A stretch of 64,000 bases of DNA from Vogesella indigofera (GTDB taxonomy: Bacteria; Pseudomonadota; Gammaproteobacteria; Burkholderiales; Chromobacteriaceae). The stretch is taken from positions 1 through 64,000 of the forward strand of contig NZ_RBID01000019.1 in assembly GCF_003633895.1 (NCBI RefSeq), in the 5' to 3' direction. A program made the translations under genes and the position numbers. The notes beneath the pieces are model-generated. The model saw only the letters and a program-made list of their open reading frames with translations, did no database searches and was not told the DNA's origin. This document shows positions 25,990-34,721 of the stretch, piece by piece; position 1 is the first letter of the stretch, and every line of letters begins with the position of its first letter.

Positions 25990-26664
25990 TTACAGCGGGA
26001 ACAGCGGCGGCGGCAGGATCAGCTGGAAGCGCGGCTGGCGCGAGGGCACCAGCGGCTGGCCGGCGCGCGACTCGTAGGACGCCAGCACCTTGGCCACGTA
26101 TTCGCGGGTCTCGCGATACGGCGGGATGGTGTTGCGGTATTTGCCGACCGCACCCTCGCCGGCGTTGTAGGCGGCGATCACCAGCGTCATGTCCTGCTTG
26201 AAGTGGCCCTGCAGGAAGCGCAGGTAACGCGCGCCACCGCGCAGGCTCTGCAGCGGGTCCGCCGGATTGCGCACGCCGAAACGGGCGGCGGTGTCCGGCA
26301 TCAGCTGCATCAGTCCCTGCGCGCCCTTGGGCGAGGTCGCCACCGGGTTGTAGCCGGATTCGACGGTGACAATGGCGTGCAGCAGCTGCGGGTCCAGCTT
26401 GTGCTCGCGCGCCACCTGATTGATCAGTTTGTTGAACAGCGCCGCCTGTTGCCGGTTGTAGGCCGGGGTCTTGACGGCCGGCACCGCGTCACCGCGTGAC
26501 TCGGGCGCCGGCGGCGGTTCCGGCAGGGCATCGAAGCTGAGGGTGGCGCCGAGACCGGGGCGCACCGCGTCGGCGAGGAAATCATCGGTAGGCAGGGGAC
26601 CGAGTGCCAGCACCGGGCTTGTGGCCAGCAGCAGCACGATGGTCAGTAACAGGCGGTTCGTCAT
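25990..26664 (-). CDS. Lytic transglycosylase, SLT domain
   Basis: Cleaves peptidoglycan glycan strands in the periplasm. 224 aa: signal peptide 1-20 (LLLATSPVLA), a Pro-rich linker, and an SLT (Slt70/MltE-like) domain from about 75 with catalytic E102 in VESGYNP, SPKGAQGLMQLMP (111-123) and AAYNAGEGAV. No other domain, so it is a small soluble family 1 enzyme. Confidence 0.9.
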   Translation of the reverse strand: MTNRLLLTIVLLLATSPVLALGPLPTDDFLADAVRPGLGATLSFDALPEPPPAPESRGDAVPAVKTPAYNRQQAALFNKLINQVAREHKLDPQLLHAIVTVESGYNPVATSPKGAQGLMQLMPDTAARFGVRNPADPLQSLRGGARYLRFLQGHFKQDMTLVIAAYNAGEGAVGKYRNTIPPYRETREYVAKVLASYESRAGQPLVPSRQPRFQLILPPPLFPL

Positions 26665-26899
26665 GATGTAAAGAACTCAGGCTCAGGGTGAAGGAGCGAT
26701 ACCTTCATGTTACTGAGTGAAGTGGCCATTTTCCAGTTGCGTCGTCACCGGCGTAGTGGTCTTTTTTATGTCAATGACGTATGTCGAGCAGGGGCAGGGC
26801 GATGCCCGGGATCGGCTGTCCTTAGATTTGTTGTAAAAGTGTTTAAATTAAATGCGACAAATCGCGGCGACCGCTCGCCGCCGCCGCGCTTGTTAAGCG

Positions 26900-27412
26900 T
26901 TAGTGCACGTGTGCCGCCGCTGGCGCCGGCTGCAGCTTGACGCCGGTGGCGGGAAACTCGCCGTTGCCGCCGTCCTGCGGCAGCTGCTGCCAGCGGATTT
27001 CCTGGGTGCCGCACTGCTGGATCACCTTGAACCAGGCGGTTTCGCCGGCGCGGTCGGGCAGGGTGCCGCGGAACACGAATTCGTCGTAGAAATCGTCGCG
27101 CAGCTGGCCGCCGGACCACACGATCTCGCGCACGTCCTCACGCACCGTCTGGCCGTGGTTGTCGAATGGCGTCACCGCGGCGCGCACCGTCTGCAGCTGC
27201 CAGCCGGCTTTGGGCATCGGCTTGGCGAGGCGGAAGCCGTCCGGCAGTTGCACGCGCACGCTGGTGGTGGCGCTGCCGTTGCAGCCGTGCGGCAGGCGCA
27301 GTACGCCCTTGTAGCTGCTGCCGGCGACGGCGTCGCGGCTTTCCAGGGTGACGTGGGCGAGGGTGGTGCCGCTGGCAAGCAGCAGGCCGAGGGCGAGGAG
27401 CAGGGATTTCAT
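26900..27412 (-). CDS. YcnI family copper-binding exported protein (DUF1775)
   Basis: 170 aa. Signal peptide 1-19 with cleavage before H20 (TTLA|HVTLE). In Bacillus YcnI the free N-terminal histidine of the mature protein takes part in copper binding, and that arrangement is kept. The fold shows YKGVLRLPHGCNGSATTSVRVQLPDG and WSGGQLRDDFYDEF. The C-terminus ends in a His-containing tail (AAAHVH) that could bind metal. The usual neighbours (copD/PCuAC) are absent. The 235 nt between it and the transglycosylase contain only a short AT-rich stretch. Confidence 0.85.
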   Translation of the reverse strand: MKSLLLALGLLLASGTTLAHVTLESRDAVAGSSYKGVLRLPHGCNGSATTSVRVQLPDGFRLAKPMPKAGWQLQTVRAAVTPFDNHGQTVREDVREIVWSGGQLRDDFYDEFVFRGTLPDRAGETAWFKVIQQCGTQEIRWQQLPQDGGNGEFPATGVKLQPAPAAAHVH

Positions 27413-27512
27413 GGTCGGTCCGGTATGGGGAAACAGGACGCCAGTCTAGGCGCGGCCGGCGCAGGCGGGAATGCGGCAAAATGTCGCAGCCTGGCGGCCG
27501 GCGGCGTGAGGC

Positions 27513-27532
27513 TGCGGCCAGGCTTGGCCGCA
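27513..27532. repeat. Imperfect inverted pair of the iterated 13-mer
   Basis: TGCGGCCAGGCTTGGCCGCA: the two outer arms TGCGGCCA / TGGCCGCA are perfect, but the centre is altered. It lies between rlmH and ycnI and looks like a decayed copy. Confidence 0.75.
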
Positions 27533-27542
27533 ACCGGTGCGC

Positions 27543-28013
27543 TTATTCGCGGTGGTAGGGGTGGTTGTTGAGGATGGAGTAGGCGCGGTACAGCTGCTCG
27601 GCCAGCAGCACGCGCACCATGCCGTGCGGCAGCGTCATCGCCGACAGCTGCAGCATGATGTCGGCGCGGGCTTTCAGTTCTTGCGACAGCCCGTCGGCAC
27701 CGCCGATGACGATGCAGATGTCGTCGCCGCCGGCCATCCATTCCTTCATCGCGCCAGCCAGCTGCACCGAGGTCCAGTTCTTGCCGCGCTCGTCGAGGAT
27801 CAGCAGTTTGCTGCGAGGCGGGATGGCCGCCACGATGCGCTCGTGCTCGGCGGCGATGCCTTTCTCGGCGGTGACGCCGCCGCCGCGCTTCTCCGGCTTG
27901 ATCTCTTTCAGCTCGAAGCTGATGTCGCGGCCAAAGCGCTTGGCGTAGTCGTTGAACGCTTCGTCCACCCAGCGCGGCATCTTGGTGCCGACGGCCAGCA
28001 GGGTAATTTTCAT
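27543..28013 (-). CDS. rlmH: 23S rRNA pseudouridine-1915 N3-methyltransferase RlmH
   Basis: Methylates pseudouridine 1915 in helix 69 of 23S rRNA. 156 aa (E. coli 155). SPOUT features: MKITLLAVGTKMPRWVDEAF at the start, FVIGGADGLS-like IVIGGADGLSQE, and the C-terminal LPHGMVRVLLAEQLYRAYSILNNHPYHRE forming the knot and SAM site. Follows rsfS, as in most bacteria. Confidence 0.96.
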   Translation of the reverse strand: MKITLLAVGTKMPRWVDEAFNDYAKRFGRDISFELKEIKPEKRGGGVTAEKGIAAEHERIVAAIPPRSKLLILDERGKNWTSVQLAGAMKEWMAGGDDICIVIGGADGLSQELKARADIMLQLSAMTLPHGMVRVLLAEQLYRAYSILNNHPYHRE

Positions 28014-28032
28014 GGCAGGGCTACAGGGGCAA

Positions 28033-28045
28033 AAGGTTGGCCGCA
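28033..28045 (+). repeat. Iterated 13-mer, intergenic single copy
   Basis: AAGGTTGGCCGCA in the rsfS-rlmH gap; an exact copy of the G-type form. Confidence 0.95.
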
Positions 28046-28097
28046 AAGCACAACGCACCGCCTGGGCGGTGCGCTTGCGATCACGGCAGGGCGGGGA

Positions 28098-28475
28098 TTA
28101 CTCCGCTGCGGTGGCATCCCATGGACGACCGCCGACCGGCACGAACGACGGCTTCTGGCCGCCCCACAGTGCCTCGATGTCGTAGTAGTCGCGTACCGCC
28201 GGCAGCATCACGTGGATGACCACGTCGCCGGCATCGACCAGTACCCACTCGCCGCTTTCGTGGCCTTCGGTGCCGACCAGCTCGATGCCGGCGGCCTTCA
28301 GGTCCACGGCCACGTTGTTGGCCAGCGCCTTCACCTGACGGTTGGAGTCGCCGGTGGCGACGATCAGGTGCGAGAACAGCGAGGTCAGCTTGCTGGTGTC
28401 CAGCGAGACGATGTTTTTACCTTTAACGTCTTCCAGCGCGTTGATGGCCAGTTTGACGATTTCTTGAACTTCCAT
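28098..28475 (-). CDS. rsfS: Ribosomal silencing factor RsfS
   Basis: Binds ribosomal protein uL14 and blocks subunit joining under nutrient limitation. 125 aa from MEVQEIVKLAINALEDVKGKN; signature FSHLIVATGDSNRQVKALANNV and SGEWVLVDAGDVVIHVMLPAVRDYYDIEALW. The ATG at 28475 is preferred over one at 28481 because AAGGATG then sits at normal Shine-Dalgarno distance. nadD-rsfS-rlmH order is conserved. Confidence 0.95.
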   Translation of the reverse strand: MEVQEIVKLAINALEDVKGKNIVSLDTSKLTSLFSHLIVATGDSNRQVKALANNVAVDLKAAGIELVGTEGHESGEWVLVDAGDVVIHVMLPAVRDYYDIEALWGGQKPSFVPVGGRPWDATAAE

Positions 28476-28550
28476 GTGCATCCTTGTGATTCGGTGTCAG
28501 GGGACGTGGCGACGCGTCAGCGCCCGGCGTGGCCAGAGGTTCCGCAAAAG

Positions 28551-28575
28551 AGCAAACGGCCGGCAACCGCCGGCC
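28551..28575 (-). terminator. GC hairpin between nadD and rsfS
   Basis: GGCCGGC / GCCGGCC with a 4-nt loop (28558-28575); on the minus strand it is followed by GTTTGCTCTTTT. A weak terminator for nadD is possible. Confidence 0.4.
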
Positions 28576-28615
28576 AGTGCAAATCCTGCTTGCCGCCGCG
28601 TGTTGCGCTGCCCGG

Positions 28616-29278
28616 CTAGCGGTAGAGCCGGTGCTGGCGGATATAGGCCAGCACCGCCGCTGGCAGCAGCGCGCTGCAGTCCTGCCCCGCCGCCAGTTGC
28701 TGGCGGATGTCGGTGGCAGAGAGGGTGATGGGCGGCAAGTCCAAGGCGCGGATTGTACCGGAAGGCGTTCGATTTGAAAAATCAGATACTTGCCGCGCCT
28801 GCCACAGGGTGGCGACGGCCGGATCGAGCCTGGCCGCAACAAAGCCGGGACGGATGGCGACGGCGAGGTTGGCCAGCTGCAGCAGTTGCGGCCAACGTTG
28901 CCAGGTGTGCAGCTGTTGCAGCGAATCGCCGCCGATCAGGAACCACAGCTCGGCCTTGTCGCCCAGCTCGTCGCGCAGCTCCTGCAGCGTGTCGACGGTG
29001 TAGGCGTGGCGCGGGCGGCGCACCTCGCGGTCGTCGCTGACCAGCCCCGGCGCTTCCTCGGCCAGCGCCGCGTCCAGCATTGCCAGCCGCTGTGCGGCGC
29101 TGGCGTGCGGGGCACGGTCGCGGTGGTAGGGCTGGCCGGCGGGGATCAGCCGGACTTGGTCCAGCGCCAGCTCGTCGCGAAAGGCGCGCGCCAGGCGCAG
29201 GTGGGCGGCGTGCAGCGGGTCGAAGGTGCCGCCGAACACGCCGATGCGCGGCGGGTGCTCAGCCGGGCTGGTTGCCAT
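28616..29278 (-). CDS. nadD: Nicotinate-nucleotide adenylyltransferase
   Basis: Adenylates nicotinate mononucleotide in NAD synthesis. 220 aa. GGTFDPLHAAHL (16-27) carries the HxxH nucleotide-binding motif, with LIGGDSLQQLHTWQRW and the C-terminal ITLSATDIRQQL (SxTxxR-type motif). Its first 20 bases overlap the end of the carbonic anhydrase gene. A 13-mer copy (minus orientation) is at 28887-28899. Confidence 0.95.
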   Translation of the reverse strand: MATSPAEHPPRIGVFGGTFDPLHAAHLRLARAFRDELALDQVRLIPAGQPYHRDRAPHASAAQRLAMLDAALAEEAPGLVSDDREVRRPRHAYTVDTLQELRDELGDKAELWFLIGGDSLQQLHTWQRWPQLLQLANLAVAIRPGFVAARLDPAVATLWQARQVSDFSNRTPSGTIRALDLPPITLSATDIRQQLAAGQDCSALLPAAVLAYIRQHRLYR

Positions 29279-29825
29279 CGACGATCACGTCCAGCGCGCC
29301 GGTGGCCGGGTGGATCACCAGGCCGTGTACCGGGATGTCTTTCGGCATCAGCGGATGGCTGCGGATGGTGGCCACGGTGTGGCGCACGCTGTCCTGCACG
29401 TTGTCGAAACCCTTCAGCCACGCGTCCAGGTCGATGCCGGCGCCGCGCAGGGTGGCGATGGTGTCCGCCGACACGCCGCGTTCCTGCGCATGGTCCAGGA
29501 TGCGGTTCGGATCGATGGCGCGCATGCCGCAATCGTGGTGCGCGACGATGCAGATTTCCTCGGCGCGCAGTTCGTACACGGCGACCAGTAGCGAGCGCAT
29601 CACCGAGCCCCACTGGTGGGTGACCAGCGCGCCGGCGTTCTTGATCAGTTTGAAGTCGCCGTTCTTCAGCCCCATCGCCTTGGGCAGCAGTTCCACCAGC
29701 CGGGCGTCCATGCAGGACAGCACGACCAGGTTCTTGTCCGGGAATTTGTCGGTGGAGAATTGCTCGTATTCGCGCGCTTCGACGAAGGCGCGATTGTGTT
29801 CCAGCAAGCTGTTAAGCAGGCCCAT
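29259..29825 (-). CDS. Beta-class carbonic anhydrase
   Basis: Interconverts CO2 and bicarbonate. 188 aa. Zinc ligands and the Asp-Arg dyad are visible: C38, D40 and R42 in SCMDAR, then H96 and C99 in HHDCGM. The start at 29825 (MGLLNSLLEHNRAF) has CAGGAGA 6 nt upstream. Translational coupling to nadD is suggested by the 20-nt overlap. Bicarbonate supply could serve the carboxylase encoded upstream, but that is inference. Confidence 0.92.
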   Translation of the reverse strand: MGLLNSLLEHNRAFVEAREYEQFSTDKFPDKNLVVLSCMDARLVELLPKAMGLKNGDFKLIKNAGALVTHQWGSVMRSLLVAVYELRAEEICIVAHHDCGMRAIDPNRILDHAQERGVSADTIATLRGAGIDLDAWLKGFDNVQDSVRHTVATIRSHPLMPKDIPVHGLVIHPATGALDVIVDGNQPG

Positions 29826-29950
29826 GGTGTTCTCCTGTCTTGAAGTTTGCCCGCGGGTAGCAGGCAGGGTCACGGGATTGGTGTGTTTGCTCTATCGGGG
29901 TCGGGCGCCATGCTACCACGGGTTTTGGCGACGGTCTCGTGCCGGCTTTG

Positions 29951-30424
29951 TCAGCGGGGGGCGCCGTCCGATGCCAGGGTTTTGCGCAGCGTGAGCGAGG
30001 TTTTGACATGGACATAACCGTGCTGCCGGTAAAAGCGGTGCGCATCCTGGCGGTGCTCGGCGCTGCGCAGGCCGAGCTGGTGGATGCCCTGCGTTTTCGC
30101 CCACTGCTCGCATGCCGCCAGCAGCGCGCTGCCGATACCGTGGCCGCGTTGTGCCGCCGCCACGACCAGCCCGCCCAGCTCGACGCAGGTGTCGGACTCC
30201 AGCAACGGCCGCACAAAGCCGTGAATCCAGCCGCAGGTTTCCCCCTGCCATTGCGCGATGCAGACGAAGTGCTGTTGCGGTGCCGCCAGCAGTATGGCCA
30301 GCCGCTGTCGCAGTTGTGCCGCGCTGGCGGGATAGCCCAGCTCGCCGCTGAGACGGGCGAGGTCGGCGGCATCGTCGGGGTGCGCCGGGCGCAGTTGCAG
30401 CGTGGCGTCGGGCATCGTTTTCAT
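29951..30424 (-). CDS. GNAT family N-acetyltransferase
   Basis: 157 aa. [22 protein letters not shown] opens a typical GNAT fold, the acetyl-CoA loop is [21 protein letters not shown] (Q/RxxGxG/A), and [20 protein letters not shown] closes it. Substrate unknown. The ATG at 30424 overlaps the accC stop (ATGA), implying coupling; the ATG at 30415 is an alternative with better Shine-Dalgarno spacing. Confidence 0.85.
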   Translation of the reverse strand: MKTMPDATLQLRPAHPDDAADLARLSGELGYPASAAQLRQRLAILLAAPQQHFVCIAQWQGETCGWIHGFVRPLLESDTCVELGGLVVAAAQRGHGIGSALLAACEQWAKTQGIHQLGLRSAEHRQDAHRFYRQHGYVHVKTSLTLRKTLASDGAPR

Positions 30425-31782
30425 CCTTGTGCCGATTGTTGGCGGGTGGCCAGCCATTGTTCCAGATAGTGGATGCTGGTGCTGCCGGCGATGACGCCGG
30501 GGTCGCTTAGCAGCAGCTGGTGCAGCGGGAGATTGGTGTCGATGCCGCTGATCGCCAGCTCGCGCAGCGCCCCGCGCATCCGCGCCATCGCCTGTGCGCG
30601 GTCGTCGCCGTAGGCGATCAGCTTGCCGATCATCGAATCATAGTGCGGCGGCACCTGATAGCCCTGGTAGATGTGCGAATCGATGCGGATGCCGGGGCCG
30701 CCGGCGGGGTGGTAGTGCTCGATGCACCCCGGCGACGGCCGGAAGCTGAACGCGTGCTCGGCATTGAGGCGGCACTCCATGGCGTGGCCGCGGAAGTGGA
30801 TGTCCTGCTGCCGGAAGCGCAGCGGCAGGCCGGCGGCGACGCGGATCTGCTCCTGCACGATGTCGATGCCGGTGATCATCTCGGTCACCGGATGCTCGAC
30901 CTGCACCCGGGTGTTCATCTCGATGAAGTAGAACTTGCCGTCCTGGTACAGGAATTCGAAGGTGCCGGCGCCGCGGTAGCCGATGCGGCGGCAGGCGTCG
31001 GCACAGGCCTCGCCGATTTTCTTGCGCTGGGCGGCGCTGATGCCGGGGGCGGGCGCCTCCTCGATCACCTTCTGGTGGCGGCGCTGCAGCGAACAGTCGC
31101 GTTCGCCCAGGTGCACGGCGTTGCCGTGCTCGTCGGCCAGGATCTGGATCTCGATATGGCGCGGCGCCGGCAGGTATTGTTCCAGGTACACGCTGCCGTT
31201 GCCGAAGGCGGCCTCGGCCTCGCGCTGCGTGGTCTGGATCGCCGCCAGCAGCTCGCCGGCGTACGGCACCACGCGCATGCCGCGGCCGCCACCGCCGGCG
31301 GCGGCCTTGATCAGCAGCGGGTAGCCGATCTTGGCGGCGATCTTCAGCACCGCCTTGTCGTTGTCCGGCAGCGCGCCGTCGGAGCCGGGCACGCACGGCA
31401 CGCCGGCGGCCAGCATCGCCTGCTTGGCCGACACCTTGTCGCCCATCAGGCGGATGGTGTCGGCGCGCGGGCCGATGAACACGAAGCCGGATTCCTCCAC
31501 GCACTGCGAGAAGTGGGCGTTTTCCGACAGGAAGCCGTAGCCGGGGTGGATTGCCTGCGCGCGGGTGACCTCGGCGGCGGCGATGATGGCCGGGATGTGC
31601 AGGTAGCTGTGTGCCGCCGGCGGCGGGCCGATGCACACCGATTCGTCGGACAGTTTCACGTACTTGGTGTCGCGGTCGGCCTCGGAGTGCACCACCACCG
31701 TCTTGATGCCCAGCTCGTGACAGGCGCGCAGCACGCGCAGCGCGATTTCGCCACGGTTGGCGATCAGGATCTTGTCGAACAT
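30421..31782 (-). CDS. accC: Biotin carboxylase (AccC-type)
   Basis: ATP-dependent carboxylation of carrier-bound biotin, first half of the acetyl-CoA carboxylase reaction. 453 aa. [30 protein letters not shown], the ATP-grasp loop [14 protein letters not shown] and [22 protein letters not shown] are all intact. No accB (biotin carrier) is next to it, unlike the usual accB-accC pair, so it may be a second or relocated copy, or serve another carboxylase. A variant of the repeated 13-mer (31782-31793) abuts the start codon. Confidence 0.9.
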   Translation of the reverse strand: MFDKILIANRGEIALRVLRACHELGIKTVVVHSEADRDTKYVKLSDESVCIGPPPAAHSYLHIPAIIAAAEVTRAQAIHPGYGFLSENAHFSQCVEESGFVFIGPRADTIRLMGDKVSAKQAMLAAGVPCVPGSDGALPDNDKAVLKIAAKIGYPLLIKAAAGGGGRGMRVVPYAGELLAAIQTTQREAEAAFGNGSVYLEQYLPAPRHIEIQILADEHGNAVHLGERDCSLQRRHQKVIEEAPAPGISAAQRKKIGEACADACRRIGYRGAGTFEFLYQDGKFYFIEMNTRVQVEHPVTEMITGIDIVQEQIRVAAGLPLRFRQQDIHFRGHAMECRLNAEHAFSFRPSPGCIEHYHPAGGPGIRIDSHIYQGYQVPPHYDSMIGKLIAYGDDRAQAMARMRGALRELAISGIDTNLPLHQLLLSDPGVIAGSTSIHYLEQWLATRQQSAQG

Positions 31783-31892
31783 GGTTGGCCGCACTCCAGG
31801 CAAGGCGCCGCAGCGGGACGGCCGCGGCCGCAGCCGGTAGACGGCTGCTCCCTGCATCATGAGACAGGCGGCACGGCGCAGCGTTCGCCGCC

Positions 31893-31912
31893 TGCGGCCA
31901 ACGTTGGCCGCA
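31893..31912. repeat. Palindromic pair of the iterated 13-mer
   Basis: Third exact copy of TGCGGCCAACGTTGGCCGCA, extended by CC/GG to a 24-bp palindrome, between the DUF2804 gene and accC. There is no T run, so it is not a standard terminator. Confidence 0.95.
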
Positions 31913-31920
31913 GGCGGGGG

Positions 31921-32913
31921 CTACCAGCGCGAGTGGTGGTCTTCGGTGATGCCGAGCAGCTGCGACACCTCATGCGCGACGCCGGTGTGCGGGTGGATGA
32001 TGCGGCCGCTGAAACAGCCGATCGGCTGCAGGTAGCGGCTGGCGGCAATCAGCAGGTCCTGGTCGTGCTGGCGCGCGCCTTCCGGGGTGAAGGTCAGCGC
32101 CACCGCGCCGTCGTCGGTGCGGATCTGCCACGCGGCCAGCGGCTGCGCGGCATCGAAGTCGAAGCGGGCAGCGCCGACGCGGTGCGGCACGCCGTCCAGC
32201 CACACCGCGTTTTCGGCGTCGCCCATATAGCCCTGCTGCAGGTTGAAGCCGATGCGGTGGTCGTGGGCGCTGGCCCAGCGCCACGCGGTGTCGCGCGCCA
32301 GCAGGCCGTTGGAGGCGTCGAGGCTGGCGATGGCGTCATCCAGCACCAGCTGCCGGCCGCCGCAGTCGGCAAAGCCGCTGATCGGCAGCGCGCTGCTCTT
32401 GTGGGTGGCGTGCGCCAGCCAGTTGGCGGGGGCGATGGCGGCCATCACGCTGTGCGGCGCCGGCAGCGCGATGTGTGCCGCCAGCTGCAGCGCCGGGGTG
32501 TTGACGGTCAGCTCCAGGCGCTTGTCGGCGCGGCGGAAGGCGATGCAGTTCTTGCCCTGGCGGAAGGTGGCGTCGCCAAAGCTGCGGTTCTCGATGCGGG
32601 TGGACACCAGTGGCAGGCCGTTGCTGCTGAAGCTGGCGACCAGCTCGCGGCGACGGCGGTCGAACAGGTAGGCAAAGGCGCTGCCGCACCAGCCGGTATC
32701 GACCACCGCCACGCCGATGAAGAAGTCGGCATGGCCGATGGCGGCGTATTGCCAGCGCTTGTGGTGCAGCTGGCGCGTCAATTGCTTGGCCAGTGGCGCC
32801 TTCAGCGCCTGCCACGACAGTTGTTCGACGGTGCCGCGGTACATGCCGAAGGCCGGCACGCCGCGTTCGTGCACCAGTCGCGCCGGTGCCGGGGGCAAGG
32901 GATAGGGGTCCAT
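31921..32913 (-). CDS. DUF2804 domain-containing protein
   Basis: 330 aa, no signal peptide or membrane segment. The sequence RGVPAFGMYRGTVEQLSWQAL, then HHKRWQYAAIGHADFFIGVAVVDTGWCGSAFAYLFDR and the C-terminal GYMGDAENAVWLDG are typical of DUF2804, whose function is unknown (a beta-rich fold reminiscent of lipid-modifying or AttH-like proteins). Upstream of accC on the same strand, about 140 nt apart. Confidence 0.8.
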   Translation of the reverse strand: MDPYPLPPAPARLVHERGVPAFGMYRGTVEQLSWQALKAPLAKQLTRQLHHKRWQYAAIGHADFFIGVAVVDTGWCGSAFAYLFDRRRRELVASFSSNGLPLVSTRIENRSFGDATFRQGKNCIAFRRADKRLELTVNTPALQLAAHIALPAPHSVMAAIAPANWLAHATHKSSALPISGFADCGGRQLVLDDAIASLDASNGLLARDTAWRWASAHDHRIGFNLQQGYMGDAENAVWLDGVPHRVGAARFDFDAAQPLAAWQIRTDDGAVALTFTPEGARQHDQDLLIAASRYLQPIGCFSGRIIHPHTGVAHEVSQLLGITEDHHSRW

Positions 32914-32960
32914 TAGTGTACGGGTCGCCGCGCGCCCGATGTCATCACGATGGCTGCAGT

Positions 32961-33821
32961 TTACAGCAGGTTCAGCGGAATCTTTAAGTAGGCGGTGCCA
33001 TTGTCCTCGGCCGGCGGCAGCTGGCCGGCGCGGATATTGACCTGGATCGCCGGCAGGATCAGCACCGGCATCGCCAGCGTCGCGTCGCGCGCCTCGCGCA
33101 GCTGTACGAAGTCGGCCTCGCTGATGCCGTCGTGGACGTGGATGTTGTGCGCGCGTTGCTCGGCCACCGTGCACTGCCACTGCGGCGCGCGGCCTTCCGG
33201 CGGGTAGTCGTGACACATGAACAGCCGGGTGTGGTCAGGAAACGACAACAGCCGCCGGATGGAGCGGTATAGTGCCGCGGCATTGCCGCCGGGGAAGTCG
33301 CAGCGCGCGGTGCCGACATCGGGCAGGAACAGGGTATCGCCGACAAAGATCGCGTCGCCGATGTGATAGGCCATGTCGGCCGGGGTGTGGCCGGGCACCG
33401 CGATGGCCTGCGCCTGCAGCTGGCCGATGGCAAAGGTGTCGCCATCGGCAAAAAGGTGGTCAAATTGCCGACCGTCAGTGGCGAAGCCGGTTTCGAGATT
33501 GAAAATGCCCTTGAACACGCGCTGCACGCCGTCGATCTGCTGGCCGATGGCGATGCGGCCGCCCAGCTGCTGTTTCAGGTAGGCGGCGGCGGACAGGTGG
33601 TCGGCGTGGGCGTGGGTTTCGATGATCCAGTCCAGCGTCAGCTGCTGCTCGCGCACGAAGGCCAGCAGCCGGTCGGCGGCGGCGGTGGCGGTGCGCCCGG
33701 ACTTGGGATCGTAGTCCAGCACCGGGTCGATGATCGCCGCATGGCCGCCGCGCCGGTCGTACACCACATAGCTGATGGTCCAGGTGACGGGATCGAAACT
33801 GGCGTGGACTTGGGGATTCAT
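32961..33821 (-). CDS. MBL-fold hydrolase, Blh/ETHE1-like persulfide dioxygenase
   Basis: 286 aa. Metallo-beta-lactamase motif THAHADHLSAAAYL (H70, H72, D74, H75), then PGHTPADMAYHIGDAIFVGDTLFLPDVGTARCDFPGG and CHDYPPEGR. The last two segments are characteristic of the Blh/CstB/ETHE1 glyoxalase-II-like proteins that oxidise glutathione persulfide with an iron centre. It is divergent from a BigR-type regulator, the classic arrangement of the bigR-blh sulfide detoxification locus. Substrate is inferred from the family. Confidence 0.87.
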   Translation of the reverse strand: MNPQVHASFDPVTWTISYVVYDRRGGHAAIIDPVLDYDPKSGRTATAAADRLLAFVREQQLTLDWIIETHAHADHLSAAAYLKQQLGGRIAIGQQIDGVQRVFKGIFNLETGFATDGRQFDHLFADGDTFAIGQLQAQAIAVPGHTPADMAYHIGDAIFVGDTLFLPDVGTARCDFPGGNAAALYRSIRRLLSFPDHTRLFMCHDYPPEGRAPQWQCTVAEQRAHNIHVHDGISEADFVQLREARDATLAMPVLILPAIQVNIRAGQLPPAEDNGTAYLKIPLNLL

Positions 33822-33861
33822 CGTGACTCCTCGTGGCAGGACAGGTAGTGCAGTCAATATA

Positions 33862-33890
33862 TTGCGTAACATTATATTTGTAAATATAAT
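33862..33890 (+). promoter_or_regulatory. Divergent promoter and BigR-type operator
   Basis: Plus-strand promoter TTGCGT (33862-33867), 17 bp, TATAAT (33885-33890). A perfect dyad ATTATATTT-GT-AAATATAAT (33871-33890) covers spacer and -10; read on the other strand it also supplies a TATAAT for the divergent MBL gene. The AT-rich palindrome in GC-rich DNA is the likely binding site of the ArsR-type repressor encoded next to it. Confidence 0.8.
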
Positions 33891-33940
33891 AAAAACGCGC
33901 TGCGATAAAATAACAAGACAGACAGGAGGAAATACCCACC

Positions 33941-34264
33941 ATGGATCTGAGTATCTTGCATGACAACGCGTCACGCGCCACCAGCCTGCTGAAAAGCCTG
34001 GCCAACGAAGACCGGCTGCTGCTGCTGTGCCAGCTGGTGGACGGCGAGAAGAGCGTGTCCGAGCTGGAACGGCTGACCGGTATCCGCCAGCCGACGCTGT
34101 CGCAGCAGCTGGGCGTGCTGCGTAACGAGGCGCTGGTCAACACCCGGCGCGAGGGCAAGTGGATCTACTACAGTGTAGCCAGCCAGGAGGCGATGGCCAT
34201 CCTCGGCACGCTGCACAGCCTGTTTTGTGCCGATGACGCGGGGCCGAAACCGCCGTCACCCTGA
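33941..34264 (+). CDS. bigR: BigR/SqrR-type ArsR family persulfide-sensing repressor
   Basis: 107 aa winged helix (SELERLTGIRQPTLSQQLGVLRNEALVNTRREGKWIYYSV). It has two cysteines, C30 (LLLLCQLV) and C96 (LHSLFCADD), 66 residues apart, the same spacing as the redox pair C42/C108 of Xylella BigR. Reactive sulfur species are expected to link them and release DNA. Shine-Dalgarno AGGAGGAAA precedes ATG 33941. First gene of a sulfur operon with two YeeE/YedE half-transporters and a SulP protein. Confidence 0.88.
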   Translation: MDLSILHDNASRATSLLKSLANEDRLLLLCQLVDGEKSVSELERLTGIRQPTLSQQLGVLRNEALVNTRREGKWIYYSVASQEAMAILGTLHSLFCADDAGPKPPSP

Positions 34265-34279
34265 TCAAGGAGTCACACC

Positions 34280-34711
34280 ATGAACATCATCTGGGATCCG
34301 GCGGCGCTGCTGGCGGCACTGGCCGGCGGCGTGCTGATCGGGCTGGCCGCGGCGTGGATGGCGCTGGGGCTGGGACGCATTGCCGGCATCAGTGGCCTGC
34401 TGGGCGGGCTGGTGGATGGCGCGCCGGACCGCGCCGTGCGCGTCGCCTTTGTCGGCGGCCTGCTGCTGGCGCCGGCGCTGTACCTGCTGCTGCGCGGCGA
34501 GCTGCCGGCGGTCCGGATGATGGTCGATACCCCGTCGCTGCTGCTGGCCGGGCTGCTGGTCGGCATCGGCACCCGCTTTGCCTCCGGCTGCACCAGCGGC
34601 CACGGCGTCTGCGGCCTGTCGCGGCTGTCGCCGCGCTCGCTGGTGGCGACGCTGTCGTTCATGGCCGCCGGCTTTGCCGCGGTCTACCTGCTGCGCCACC
34701 TGCTGGTGTGA
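34280..34711 (+). CDS. YeeE/YedE family half-transporter (PmpA-like)
   Basis: 143 aa with four hydrophobic helices and [24 protein letters not shown], the conserved Cys-containing motif of the YeeE/YedE (DUF395) sulfur transporters. In the full-length YeeE such cysteines relay thiosulfate; here the two halves are separate genes, as in the PmpA/PmpB pairs of bigR operons. Moves thiosulfate or another sulfur species across the inner membrane (inferred). Confidence 0.88.
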   Translation: MNIIWDPAALLAALAGGVLIGLAAAWMALGLGRIAGISGLLGGLVDGAPDRAVRVAFVGGLLLAPALYLLLRGELPAVRMMVDTPSLLLAGLLVGIGTRFASGCTSGHGVCGLSRLSPRSLVATLSFMAAGFAAVYLLRHLLV

Positions 34712-34721
34712 GGAGAGAATC

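Noticed and set aside
26707-26940. Short plus-strand frame between the transglycosylase and YcnI genes
   Set aside because: No ribosome-binding site, no similarity, and it runs into the antisense of ycnI.
28558-28575. GC-rich hairpin considered as a CRISPR-like or REP element
   Set aside because: Single copy with no spacer pattern; at best a weak terminator.
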